Positions 1 through 8,125 of a stretch of DNA of 11,760 nucleotides are shown here, in pieces. The notes below the pieces were generated by a model. That model was not told where the DNA came from, ran no database searches, and saw only the letters and a list, made by a program, of their open reading frames with translations. Both the position numbers and the translations under genes were made by a program. The DNA is from an uncultured Clostridia bacterium. Its GTDB lineage: Bacteria; Bacillota; Clostridia; Christensenellales; Aristaeellaceae. Within the stretch, counting starts at the first letter, position 1, and each line of letters begins with the position of its first letter. Where the stretch lies: positions 1 through 11,760 of the forward strand of contig CAKUKM010000052.1 in the NCBI GenBank assembly GCA_934663595.1, read 5' to 3'.

Positions 1-23
1 GCGGCGTGTACGGTGGGCGCGGG

Positions 24-68
24 GCTATTTTATCGCAGGGAAATCCCATTTCCCGGAGAGAAAATAGC
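24..68. repeat. Compound inverted repeat, hairpin 1 of a five-hairpin chain
   Basis: GCTATTTT (24-31) is the exact reverse complement of AAAATAGC (61-68). Inside this arm a second perfect stem, GGGAAAT (38-44) with ATTTCCC (48-54), closes on a 3-base loop. The two stems are separated by a 6-by-6 internal loop. There is no T-run of its own after it, so it is not a terminator by itself. Function unknown; it may be part of a structured RNA or a dispersed palindromic repeat. Confidence 0.7.
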
Positions 69-75
69 TACTTTG

Positions 76-117
76 CAGATTTTGCGGCCGGAGTCCGCAG
101 GACTCAAGCAAAATCTG
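76..117. repeat. Nested inverted repeat, hairpin 2 of the chain
   Basis: A perfect 10-bp stem pairs CAGATTTTGC (76-85) with GCAAAATCTG (108-117). Nested inside is a second perfect 6-bp stem, GAGTCC (91-96) with GGACTC (100-105), closing on a 3-base loop. The nested architecture copies that of hairpin 1. No T-run follows. Function unknown. Confidence 0.75.
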
Positions 118-125
118 GAGGGGGT

Positions 126-158
126 GGTAGTGGCGGGGGAGCAAGCTCCCCCGCTACC
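126..158. repeat. GC-rich inverted repeat, hairpin 3 of the chain
   Basis: GCGGGGGAGC (133-142) is the perfect reverse complement of GCTCCCCCGC (145-154), with flanking GGTAG (126-130) and CTACC (154-158) able to lengthen the stem. It is very stable but has no T-run. Its right arm shares bases 157-158 with hairpin 4, so the two structures abut directly. Confidence 0.75.
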
Positions 159-190
159 AGCTTGTCAAAAAGACTTTTTTGACAAGCTGG
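157..190. repeat. Perfect 15-bp inverted repeat, hairpin 4 of the chain
   Basis: Bases 157-171 (beginning CCAGCTTGTC) pair without mismatch with bases 176-190 (ending GACAAGCTGG), leaving a 4-base loop GACT. The A-run and T-run lie in the upper stem rather than after it. Its boundaries touch hairpins 3 and 5. The unit looks like a dispersed intergenic palindrome, but a genome-wide copy count would be needed to say so. Confidence 0.85.
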
Positions 191-221
191 AGCGCTCTTC
201 CTTGCGAAGGGCGCTCTTTTT
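190..221 (+). terminator. Rho-independent terminator upstream of the glucan synthase gene
   Basis: GAGCGC (190-195) pairs with GCGCTC (211-216). The stem continues through a T-G wobble and CTTC/GAAG to an 11-bp helix with a 5-base loop, followed by TTTTT (217-221). It probably ends transcription of a gene lying left of the window and insulates the synthase promoter that follows. Confidence 0.85.
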
Positions 222-231
222 GCGGCATGAA

Positions 232-264
232 TTGACAGGAAATGGTGCATACTGATTCTATTAT
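232..264 (+). promoter_or_regulatory. Probable promoter of the glucan synthase gene
   Basis: A perfect -35 box TTGACA lies at 232-237. No good -10 box sits at 17 bases. The best candidates are TCTATT (257-262, spacer 19) and TATTAT (259-264, spacer 21). The promoter is therefore expected to be weak or to need help from a regulator. It lies just after the terminator and 20-50 bases before the start codon. Confidence 0.5.
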
Positions 265-271
265 GAGAATC
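254..271. promoter_or_regulatory. Inverted repeat over the -10 region and next to the ribosome binding site
   Basis: GATTCT (254-259) and AGAATC (266-271) are perfect reverse complements separated by 6 bases. The element covers the candidate -10 box and ends one base before the Shine-Dalgarno GGAGGT (272-277). It could be a repressor operator (the arms vaguely recall Fur/PerR-type half sites) or a small RNA hairpin affecting translation. The assignment is inferred from position only. Confidence 0.4.
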
Positions 272-284
272 GGAGGTACCGTTT

Positions 285-3200
285 ATGGGCGGAATCGGAC
301 GCCGGCATACGATCGCGCGGGAGGCACAGGGAACGATTTCCCGCCGCATGCGCGCGCTCGCGGTGGAAATCAGCGCAGGCGGACGCGGAAGACTTGCGCT
401 GTCCAAATCGGAGGAGCGCGCCCTTCTGCGAATTGCGGAGGAGGCAAATCGGCTGCGCGCGGCGAACGAGGGCGAGGCGGACGCGGTGGAAACGCTCGCG
501 CGAGACGCGATTCTGATGGCGAAATGCGCGCAGCAGGCGCGCCGGGAGAGCGTGCGCGGGCTGCCCAAATGCGGGCGGGAGACGCGCGTTCAGGCCGTTG
601 CGCGGCGCGCGATCGGATCCGGAAGCGAGAAAATCGATCGCGAGGCGCTGATGCTGGCCGTCGCCTCGTTCGACGATGTGCAGGCGCTGGAAATGGCGGA
701 GATCTGGGCGTTTCCGGAGGCCGCGCGCATTTGCATCTGCCGGGCGTATCGAATTGCGGCGGAGAACGCGCTCGCTCTCGGCCGCGAAAAGCGGCTGGCG
801 GAGCGCTGGGTCGGCGGCGCGCGGGTGCGCCTTGCGGGAAGAAGCGAGGCGTTTTTTGAGCATGCCGCGCGGATGCTCTCGGAAAATGAGAATCCGCGAT
901 TGCAAATGCGGCTCGAGCGCGCGCTGCGGGGCGCAGATTTTGATGCGATCGTTCGTGCGGCGCATGCCGAGAGCGCGCAGACGAAGCTGCAATTGGAAAA
1001 CCTGATGAGCATGAAGCGGCTGATCGACGCGCTCGACTGGCAGGCGTGCTTTCGCATGCTTTCGGGCGTGGAGGCCGAGCTGGAGGCCGATCCGGCAAAT
1101 GTGTATTCGCATATGGAGCCGACCTCGCGCGCGGCGATTCGGGAGCAGGTCGCGCGCCTCGCGCGAAAATGGCGGCTGACGGAGATCACCGTCGCGCGCT
1201 ACGCCATTCACGCCGCCGCGCGCGCGGAGGGCGAGCGGGAGCGGAATGTGTGCTACTGGCTGTATGACGACGAGGGGCGAAGCGCGCTCGCGCGCGAAAT
1301 CGGCATGCCGCAGCCGCGAAGGCTGATTCCCGATCCGACCGGAAGGGGCAGCGTGGCGGGCTTTGCATGCGGCTGGGCGGCGCTGTTTGCGCTGTATTCG
1401 TTTGCGGCGCGCAATTGGATGCTGCTGCCGCTGGGGATTCCGATTGCGTGGCATGTGCTGAACGCGCTGATTGCGCGCGCGTTTCCGAAATGGATTCGGC
1501 CCCGAACGCTGCTCAAGCTCGAGCTGGACGCCATTCCGGATACGATGCGCACGCTGGTGACGATGCCGGCGCTGCTTTCGAGCCCGGAGCGCGCGAACGC
1601 GGTCTGCGATCAGATTGAGACGCTCGGCTGCATGGAAAGAAGCGCGAACATCCGCTATCTGATTCTGGGCGACTTTGCCGATGCAAACGAAGAACGCCTG
1701 CCCGGCGACGAGGCGATTGTGGACGCGGTGCGCGCGCGCATTTCGGCAATGAACGCGCGCGCGGGCGAGGAAAAGTATTATTACCTGCACCGGCCGCGCG
1801 CCTATCTGGCCGCGGACGCGCGCTGGATGGGCCGCGATCGCAAGCGCGGCGCGCTGAACGCGCTGAATGCGCTGATTCTGAATGCATCCGGCGCGGAGGA
1901 GGCGTTCGGCGCGGAGGGAAGCGCGTGCGACCGAATTCGCGGCCGATTTGAATATGTGCTGACCATCGACGAGGGCACGCGCTTCCTGCCCGGCGCAGCG
2001 CGGCGATTGATCGGCGCGATCGCGCATCCGCTGAATCGGCTGGATGTGCGCGGCGGCGTGCGGCATGGCTATGCGATCGTTCAGGGCGAAATGACGCTTT
2101 CGGCGCGCGCGGAAGAGAATCAATTTGTGCGCGTTTTCGCCGGCCGCGGCGGCATGGACGCATATCCCGCCTCCGTTTCGGATTACTTCCAGGACGTCTG
2201 CGGCATGGGCCTGTTCGGCGGAAAGGGCATTTACGACGTGCGCGCGTTTGCCGCCGCGCTCGAGGGCGCGCTGCCGGAGGGCCGAATTCTCAGCCACGAC
2301 ATGATCGAAGGCGCGTTGGCCGGCGCGGCGCTCGCGAGCGATATTCCGCTCTACGACGGCTTCCCGGCGACGCTTTCGAGCCTGCTGAAGCGCGAAAACC
2401 GCTGGATGCGCGGCGACTGGCAGCTGCTGCCCCTGCTGTTTTCGAAAAAGCGCCTTCCGCAGACGGGAAGGAGCCTTCCGGCGGTCGCGCGGATGTGGAT
2501 TCTGGGAAATCTGCTCAGGAGTCTGTATGCGCCGGCGCTCGTTTCGCTGCTGACCACGGCGATCTGGACGGGCAATGCGGGAATGCTGGCGCTCGGGCTC
2601 GCGTGCGCGTATTTCGCGGCGATGCTTCATCCCAATCGGGAGGCGTGGGCGCGCGCAACGGCGGAGCTGACGATCCTTCCGATGCGCGTGGCCTGCGCGG
2701 GCGACGCGATATTGCGCACGCTCTGGCGACTCGCGTTTACGAAAAAGCATTTGCTGGACTGGGTGACCAGCGCGGACGCGGCGGGCGAAAAGAACCGCTA
2801 TCGCCCGGCCTGCGGCGTGGCGGCGATACTGCTCGCGCCGGGATTGCTGATTGCGCCGATGCTGCCGGCGACGATTGCGCTGGGCGCGCTGTTTCTGATT
2901 GCGCCGAAGCGGATTCAGGATCTGGAGGAGGCGCGTTTGAACGCGCCTGTGGAGCCGAGCGCGGGCGATCGGGCGGAAATGCGCGCGCTTGCGCGGGAAA
3001 TCTGGGCGTTTTTTGATCGATTCGTGACGCAGGAGACGAATTATCTGCCGCCGGACAACGTGCAGATCGATCCGCCGGTGGGGGCGGCCGAGCGCACGTC
3101 GGGCACGAATATCGGTTTGTATATGCTCTCGTGCGTCGCGTCGCGCGAGCTCGGCCTGATCGATACAGCGCAGATGCACGCGCGCCTGTCCGCAACCGCG

Positions 3201-6200
3201 GGGACGCTTGAAAAGATGGAAAAGTGGAACGGCCAGATTTACAACTGGTACGACGTGCACACGCTGAACGCGCTCTCGCCCAAATACGTCTCGTCCGTGG
3301 ACAGCGGAAACCTGATTGCATGCCTTTTGCTGTGCGCGGCGGCGGTGGAGGAAAAGCTCGCGGGGCGGCTGCGCGCACTGGCGGACGAAATGAACCTCAA
3401 TGCGCTCTATGATGCGCAGCGCGGCCTGTTCCGGATCGGCGTGGACGCGCAGAACGACCGCGCGAGCGAATCGCATTATGATCTGCTCGCGAGCGAATCG
3501 CGCATTTTGAGCCTGATTGCCGTAATGCGCGCGGACGTTCCCGAAAAGCACTGGCAGAAGCTCTCCCGCGCGGGCGACGCGGTGGGCGGGCGATTCGCGT
3601 GTCTTTCGTGGAGCGGCACGATGTTTGAATACCTGATGCCGGAAATCTTCTTCCGTGCGCCGGAAAACACGCTGCTGGGCGAAACGGTGCGCGCGGCGGT
3701 GGCGGCGCAGCGGGCGCAGGGCGCGCAAAGGGGAAGGCCGTGGGGCGTGTCCGAATCGGGCTACGCCGCGTTCGACGCGATGCTGAATTATCAGTACCGC
3801 GCGTTTGGACTGCGCGCGCTCGCGCTGGGCATGCCGGGAACGGAGAATGTGGTCGCGCCGTATGCGTCGATGCTGGCCGCTCCGATTGCGCCGGGTGCGG
3901 TGTGCGAAAACCTTCGGGCGATGAACGCGCTCGGCTGGCGCGGGATTTACGGCTATTATGAATCGGCGGACTATGTGCGCGCCGGAGCGGACGGGCGGCC
4001 GGCGCTGGTGAAGAGCTATATGGCGCATCATCAGGGAATGGCGCTGTGCGCGCTGACGAACGCGTTGACCGGCGGCGCGCTGGTTGAATGGTTCCGGCGC
4101 GATCCGCGCGTGCGCACAGTCGAGCTGCTTTTGGAGGAAAGACAGCCCAAACCGGAGCGCGCAAAGCGATTTCTCCTGCGCGAGCAGACGGCTTACGAGC
4201 CGCCGCGCCGGGGAGAAGCGCGCATTCCGAAGGAAAACGGCCGGCTGGCGGATCTGCATCCGCTGTTCGGCGCGGGCGCGTCGGCGCTGGTGGGCGCGGA
4301 CGGCGCGATCTATTATCGCAGGGGCGAGCTTCTGGGAACGCGCTTTGAACCCGAAGCGCCCGGCCGCCCGGACGGCCTGCGCATTCGCATTGGCGAGAGC
4401 GGGCAGGAGGAAATGCTGAAGCCGAAGCGCTATTTGCCCGGCAGTGCGGCGCTTTCGGCGCATCCGGGCGCGCTCGCGTGCGCGGGAGAGGTCTGCGTAT
4501 CGCCCGAGGACGGCGCGCTGTTTATTCAAATCCAAATCAAAAACGAGGGCGGCGCGGAGGCGCATGTGCGCGCGACGTGCGATGCGGCCGTTGCGCTCGA
4601 CGACGAGCGGGACGAGCGCGCGCATCCGGTGTTTCGGCAGATGTTTGTCGAAAGCGCGCGGCCGCGGCGCTGGGCGGTTCAATTCAGGCGCAGGCCGCGA
4701 TCGGAGGGCGAAGCCATGCCCGCGCTGCTGCTGATGGCGAACGCGCCGGGCGCGCTGGAGGCGGAAACGGCGCTGGACGCGCGAATCGATCGTTCGGGCG
4801 CGCTGCATCCGCTCACCGGAACCGTCGGTTCGCCGCTCAACCCGTGCGCGGCGCTGAGCGCGGAATTCGTGCTTCCGGCCGGCGCGCAGGCGGAAATGCA
4901 TTTCGCGCTGGGCTTTGCGGAGGATGCGGAGGCGTGGCTCGAGCGCAATTACCCCGAAAGCGCGCCGCAGCGCGCGCAGGAGCTTTCGGGCATGCAGACG
5001 CGCGCGATGATTGCGTTTCTGGGAATCGATGCGCGCCGGCGGCGGCTTCTCGATCGCGCGATCGCGCTGCTGGTCAATCCGCGGCTGAACGAGAAAAACG
5101 AAGGCGCGCAGGGAAGCTGCCCGCGAAGCGCGCTCTGGGCGGCGGGCGTGTCCGGCGAGGATGCGATTCTTTTGATGCGCGTGCATGCGCGCGGCGAGCT
5201 TTCGCGCGTCCGCGAGGCGATTGCCGCGCACGCGTATTATCGCTCGCTCGGGATGAAGACCGATCTGGTGCTGATTGCGGAGCAGGAAACCGGCTATGAG
5301 CGCCCGGTGCGCGATGCAATCAGCGATGCGATTCGCGCAAGCCATCTGGGCGCGCTGGAAAACGTTCCCGGCGGCGTGCGATTGCTGGACGGTGCGCAGA
5401 CGAGCGCCGAGCTGCGCCATGCGCTTTCGCGGTTCGCGGCGCTGGAATGGAATGCCTCCGAGGAGCTCGGCGCGCAGCTTCTGCATGCGCTGGACGCATT
5501 GGAAACGCCGGAATCGCGCGCAAATCCATTGGCGCTGGGCGAAAACAGATTGCCTGCCGCGCAGCGATTTGCGGAAAACGGCGCGGGCGGCTTTCTTTCG
5601 GACGGCCGCTATTCGATCGATATTGGAAAGAACGCGTTTCCGCCCGCGCCGTGGTGCAATATCCTGGCAAACGATTCCTTCGGCGCGCTGCTGACCGAGC
5701 GCGGCGGCGGTTTTCTCTGGGCCGGCAGCAGCCGAACCGGGAGAATCACGGAATTTACCAACGACCCGCTCTACGACGGCTGGGGATGGATGCTGTATCT
5801 CTACGACGAGGACGCGCATGCCTACGCGCGCCTCCTGCCCGGGCGCGAGGGCGCGTTTCGATGCGTGTATTCGCCATATGAATGCGTTTACCGGTTTGAG
5901 GCGGAGCAGCTTTCCGGCGAGGTTGCGGTGCTCGTGGATGCGGGTGATGCGCAAATGCGCATTCATGCAACGCTGCGCAGCCCGATTGCGCGGCGCGCGC
6001 GGCTGATTGGATTTGTGGACTGGCTGATGGGCGCGGACCGGCTCGACGCGCGCGCGACGCGGACATGGACGCGCGGCGGAGCGTGCTTTGCCTCCGGCAG
6101 CATGCCGGGAACGGGCTATTTTGCATGCGCGGACGCGCGGGCGCAGGCCGGCGGCGAGCGCAGCGCGTTTCTGGGAAGGGGCGGAACGCTGAATCCGGAG

Positions 6201-7907
6201 GGAATCGGCGCGCCGGTTACGCGCACGGGCGGCTGGCGAATCGAGGTTCCGATTGCAATGCGTCCGGATGCGCCGGTGCGCGCAGATTGGGCGCTCGGCT
6301 GGGCGGAGAATGAAAATATCGCGCGGGAGAAGGCGCGCCGCTTTTCCGAAAGCCCGAATTACGAAAGGGCGCGCGAATCGGCGGCCGCGGAATGGCAATC
6401 GAGACTGGGCGCGCTGCGCGTTTCCACGCCGAACGCCGCGATCGACCGCATGATGAACGTATGGCTCCTGCATCAGACGCTGTCCAGCCGCATTCGCGCG
6501 CGCACGGGCTTTTATCAGCCGGGCGGCGCATACGGCTTCCGCGATCAGCTGCAGGACATGCTGGCGCTGCTTCCCTCGGAGCCGGGGCGCGTGCGCGCGC
6601 ATTTGCTGTATGCGGCGGCGCGGCAGTTTCCGGAGGGCGACGTCATGCACTGGTGGCACGAGCCGTTTGCCGGCGTGCGCACGCGCATATCGGACGATCG
6701 GCTGTTTCTGCCGTATGTCGCCGCGAAATACGTGCGCTTTACCGGGGATGCGGGCGTGCTGGGCGAGATGATTCGCTATCTGGAAAGCGTGCCGATTGAA
6801 GAGGGGCGCGAGGACCGGTATTGCGAAATGCGGCCGGGCGATTCCATCGGCAACTTGCACGACCATTGCATGCGCGCGTTCCGCAGCCTGCAAACCGGCG
6901 CGCACGGCCTTTTGCTCATGGGCGCGGGCGACTGGAACGACGGCATGAACCGCGTCGGCGCGCAGGGAAAGGGGGAGAGCGTGTGGCTGAGCGAATTTGC
7001 CATCGTCTGTGCCGAGGAATACGCGGCCGTTTCGCCCGAAACCGGCGATGCAGACGAGCTGATTGCGCTGGCGGCGCGTTTGCGCGCGGCGGTGGAAGAC
7101 AGCGCGTGGGACGGCGGATGGTATCTCCGCGCGTATGCGGACGACGGCGCGCCGCTCGGCAGCCATGTCGGTTCCGAATGCCGGATCGACGGCATTTCGC
7201 AGGCGTGGGCAGTGCTGGCGGGGCTGGACGGCGCGCGCTGCCGAAGTGCGATGGATGCGGCATGGAATCAGCTGGCGGACGAGCGAAACGGCCTGATTCG
7301 CCTGCTCACGCCGCCGTTTTCGCTGAACGGCCGCGATCCGGGCTATATTCGCAGCTACCCGGAGGGCGTGCGCGAAAACGGCGGGCAGTACACGCATGCG
7401 GCGTGCTGGCTTCTGCTGGCGCTGATTCGAATGGGCGATGCGGCGCGCGCGCATCGGGCGCTGGAAATGCTATTGCCGCAGAATCATTCCGATTCGCCGG
7501 AAAAGCGGGACGCCTACCGCGTGGAACCGTATGTGGTGTCCGCAGACGTGTATGCGGGCGCGCACGCCGGGCGCGGCGGCTGGACATGGTATACCGGATC
7601 GGCCTCGTGGCTGTATGTGTGCGTGCTCGAGCTGCTCGGGTTTGAGCGGCGCGGCGCGCGGGTGCGGCTGAACGCGCTGCTCGGCGATTGGGAGGAAGCG
7701 GCGGCCGTCGTGCGCTTCGGCGGGGCGAAATACCGGCTGATTGCGCGAAAGGGCGCGGACTGCGCGCGGCTCGACGGCGCTTCCGTGCGCGGCGAGTTCA
7801 TTGAAATGACGGACGACGGGCGCGAGCACGAGGCGATCTTCCCGCCGAGAAGCGAGGCGATTCCGGCGCAAAAGGCAAATCCGCAAAAATTTTCCGCGGA
7901 GGCTTGA
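285..7907 (+). CDS. cgs: Cyclic beta-1,2-glucan synthase (GT84 / GH189-like / GH94 multidomain membrane protein)
   Basis: This is a 2540-residue NdvB/ChvB/Cgs-family enzyme that makes cyclic beta-1,2-glucan from UDP-glucose at the cytoplasmic membrane. Residues 1-350 form the helical N-terminal domain (family-like IWAFPEAARI near 140). Hydrophobic segments lie near 360-400, 730-790 and 840-880. The GT84 domain (about 400-720) shows D463, a TIDEGT segment at 560-565, SHD at 670-672 and RENRW at 703-707, fitting (Q/R)xxRW. The GH189-like transglycosylase region (about 910-1260) runs from NYLPPDN (919) to YMAHHQG (1245). The GH94 phosphorylase-like part (to about 2440) has YGFRDQLQD from 2083 and GDWNDGM, with D2219 as predicted acid. 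The start is fixed by GGAGGT seven bases upstream. It is somewhat shorter than proteobacterial homologues (about 2800 residues). The second D of the usual DxD is G564, which is odd. No glucan exporter gene is in the window. The family assignment is firm; full activity is not proven. Confidence 0.96.
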   Translation: MGGIGRRHTIAREAQGTISRRMRALAVEISAGGRGRLALSKSEERALLRIAEEANRLRAANEGEADAVETLARDAILMAKCAQQARRESVRGLPKCGRETRVQAVARRAIGSGSEKIDREALMLAVASFDDVQALEMAEIWAFPEAARICICRAYRIAAENALALGREKRLAERWVGGARVRLAGRSEAFFEHAARMLSENENPRLQMRLERALRGADFDAIVRAAHAESAQTKLQLENLMSMKRLIDALDWQACFRMLSGVEAELEADPANVYSHMEPTSRAAIREQVARLARKWRLTEITVARYAIHAAARAEGERERNVCYWLYDDEGRSALAREIGMPQPRRLIPDPTGRGSVAGFACGWAALFALYSFAARNWMLLPLGIPIAWHVLNALIARAFPKWIRPRTLLKLELDAIPDTMRTLVTMPALLSSPERANAVCDQIETLGCMERSANIRYLILGDFADANEERLPGDEAIVDAVRARISAMNARAGEEKYYYLHRPRAYLAADARWMGRDRKRGALNALNALILNASGAEEAFGAEGSACDRIRGRFEYVLTIDEGTRFLPGAARRLIGAIAHPLNRLDVRGGVRHGYAIVQGEMTLSARAEENQFVRVFAGRGGMDAYPASVSDYFQDVCGMGLFGGKGIYDVRAFAAALEGALPEGRILSHDMIEGALAGAALASDIPLYDGFPATLSSLLKRENRWMRGDWQLLPLLFSKKRLPQTGRSLPAVARMWILGNLLRSLYAPALVSLLTTAIWTGNAGMLALGLACAYFAAMLHPNREAWARATAELTILPMRVACAGDAILRTLWRLAFTKKHLLDWVTSADAAGEKNRYRPACGVAAILLAPGLLIAPMLPATIALGALFLIAPKRIQDLEEARLNAPVEPSAGDRAEMRALAREIWAFFDRFVTQETNYLPPDNVQIDPPVGAAERTSGTNIGLYMLSCVASRELGLIDTAQMHARLSATAGTLEKMEKWNGQIYNWYDVHTLNALSPKYVSSVDSGNLIACLLLCAAAVEEKLAGRLRALADEMNLNALYDAQRGLFRIGVDAQNDRASESHYDLLASESRILSLIAVMRADVPEKHWQKLSRAGDAVGGRFACLSWSGTMFEYLMPEIFFRAPENTLLGETVRAAVAAQRAQGAQRGRPWGVSESGYAAFDAMLNYQYRAFGLRALALGMPGTENVVAPYASMLAAPIAPGAVCENLRAMNALGWRGIYGYYESADYVRAGADGRPALVKSYMAHHQGMALCALTNALTGGALVEWFRRDPRVRTVELLLEERQPKPERAKRFLLREQTAYEPPRRGEARIPKENGRLADLHPLFGAGASALVGADGAIYYRRGELLGTRFEPEAPGRPDGLRIRIGESGQEEMLKPKRYLPGSAALSAHPGALACAGEVCVSPEDGALFIQIQIKNEGGAEAHVRATCDAAVALDDERDERAHPVFRQMFVESARPRRWAVQFRRRPRSEGEAMPALLLMANAPGALEAETALDARIDRSGALHPLTGTVGSPLNPCAALSAEFVLPAGAQAEMHFALGFAEDAEAWLERNYPESAPQRAQELSGMQTRAMIAFLGIDARRRRLLDRAIALLVNPRLNEKNEGAQGSCPRSALWAAGVSGEDAILLMRVHARGELSRVREAIAAHAYYRSLGMKTDLVLIAEQETGYERPVRDAISDAIRASHLGALENVPGGVRLLDGAQTSAELRHALSRFAALEWNASEELGAQLLHALDALETPESRANPLALGENRLPAAQRFAENGAGGFLSDGRYSIDIGKNAFPPAPWCNILANDSFGALLTERGGGFLWAGSSRTGRITEFTNDPLYDGWGWMLYLYDEDAHAYARLLPGREGAFRCVYSPYECVYRFEAEQLSGEVAVLVDAGDAQMRIHATLRSPIARRARLIGFVDWLMGADRLDARATRTWTRGGACFASGSMPGTGYFACADARAQAGGERSAFLGRGGTLNPEGIGAPVTRTGGWRIEVPIAMRPDAPVRADWALGWAENENIAREKARRFSESPNYERARESAAAEWQSRLGALRVSTPNAAIDRMMNVWLLHQTLSSRIRARTGFYQPGGAYGFRDQLQDMLALLPSEPGRVRAHLLYAAARQFPEGDVMHWWHEPFAGVRTRISDDRLFLPYVAAKYVRFTGDAGVLGEMIRYLESVPIEEGREDRYCEMRPGDSIGNLHDHCMRAFRSLQTGAHGLLLMGAGDWNDGMNRVGAQGKGESVWLSEFAIVCAEEYAAVSPETGDADELIALAARLRAAVEDSAWDGGWYLRAYADDGAPLGSHVGSECRIDGISQAWAVLAGLDGARCRSAMDAAWNQLADERNGLIRLLTPPFSLNGRDPGYIRSYPEGVRENGGQYTHAACWLLLALIRMGDAARAHRALEMLLPQNHSDSPEKRDAYRVEPYVVSADVYAGAHAGRGGWTWYTGSASWLYVCVLELLGFERRGARVRLNALLGDWEEAAAVVRFGGAKYRLIARKGADCARLDGASVRGEFIEMTDDGREHEAIFPPRSEAIPAQKANPQKFSAEA

Positions 7908-7932
7908 AAAACAGAATTCTATCGGCTATAAT
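7904..7932 (+). promoter_or_regulatory. Strong promoter overlapping the cgs stop codon
   Basis: TTGAAA (7904-7909) and TATAAT (7927-7932) are separated by exactly 17 bases. The -35 box overlaps the TGA stop codon of cgs (7905-7907). Predicted transcription starts near 7939, giving a leader of roughly 190 bases before the secreted-protein gene at 8126. No terminator separates cgs from this promoter. Confidence 0.75.
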
Positions 7933-7985
7933 AATTTTAAAGATGAATGCCATAGAAATGGTTTAAAGAGAGGAAAACGGAAGCG

Positions 7986-8075
7986 ATGAATACGAAGGCA
8001 CATTGGAACAGAATCCGGTTTGGCTTTGCGCCTCCGCTTTTCGTGGAATTGGGGAAAACCGCCGTGCATGGGTAA
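7986..8075 (+). CDS. Possible 29-residue leader peptide
   Basis: An ATG at 7986 opens a 29-codon frame (beginning MNTKAHWNR) that stops with TAA at 8073-8075, inside the loop of the terminator-like hairpin at 8055-8095. A purine-rich AGAGAGG (7967-7973) is 12 bases upstream, rather far for a Shine-Dalgarno, and a weaker GGAAG sits too close. The position between a strong promoter and a hairpin is what an attenuation leader would look like. The peptide has no run of one regulatory amino acid, so an amino-acid attenuator is not supported. It may simply be a chance frame. Confidence 0.25.
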   Translation: MNTKAHWNRIRFGFAPPLFVELGKTAVHG

Positions 8076-8096
8076 TGACCTGTGCCGGCGGTTTTG
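8055..8096 (+). terminator. Terminator-like hairpin in the leader (terminator of cgs or attenuator)
   Basis: AAAACCGCCG (8055-8064) pairs perfectly with CGGCGGTTTT (8086-8095). The interior can pair further (GCA 8066-8068 with TGC 8083-8085, GGT 8071-8073 with ACC 8078-8080). The T-run is mostly within the stem and continues as GTTAT. It could end cgs transcription, attenuate the transcript from 7939, or both. The downstream promoter at 8075-8103 is embedded in its 3' arm. Confidence 0.65.
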
Positions 8097-8103
8097 TTAT
8101 AAT
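8075..8103 (+). promoter_or_regulatory. Second promoter for the secreted repeat protein gene
   Basis: ATGACC (8075-8080, four of six matches to TTGACA) and a perfect TATAAT (8098-8103) are spaced by 17 bases. The predicted start near 8110 leaves only about 16 bases before the ATG at 8126, just enough for the GGAGGG Shine-Dalgarno (8115-8120). The -35 lies in the loop and the -10 directly after the terminator-like hairpin. Confidence 0.5.
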
Positions 8104-8125
8104 CAGGAAAATATGGAGGGAAGCG

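Noticed and set aside
13..255. An 80-codon frame running through the hairpin chain
   Set aside because: It runs through all the palindromes and the terminator T-run and has no Shine-Dalgarno. Two other frames are also open from the left edge for part of the way, so no tail of an upstream gene can be assigned.
261..7454. A 2397-codon open frame on the minus strand opposite cgs
   Set aside because: It is in codon register with cgs and stays open only because the gene lacks TTA, CTA and TCA codons. Its translation is a low-complexity Arg/Ala/His-rich product with no recognisable domain, while the plus strand shows clear family motifs throughout.
8003..8125. A 41-codon N-terminal extension of the secreted protein from a TTG at 8003
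   Set aside because: It would run through the terminator-like hairpin and bury the signal peptide inside the protein. The ATG at 8126 has the better Shine-Dalgarno.
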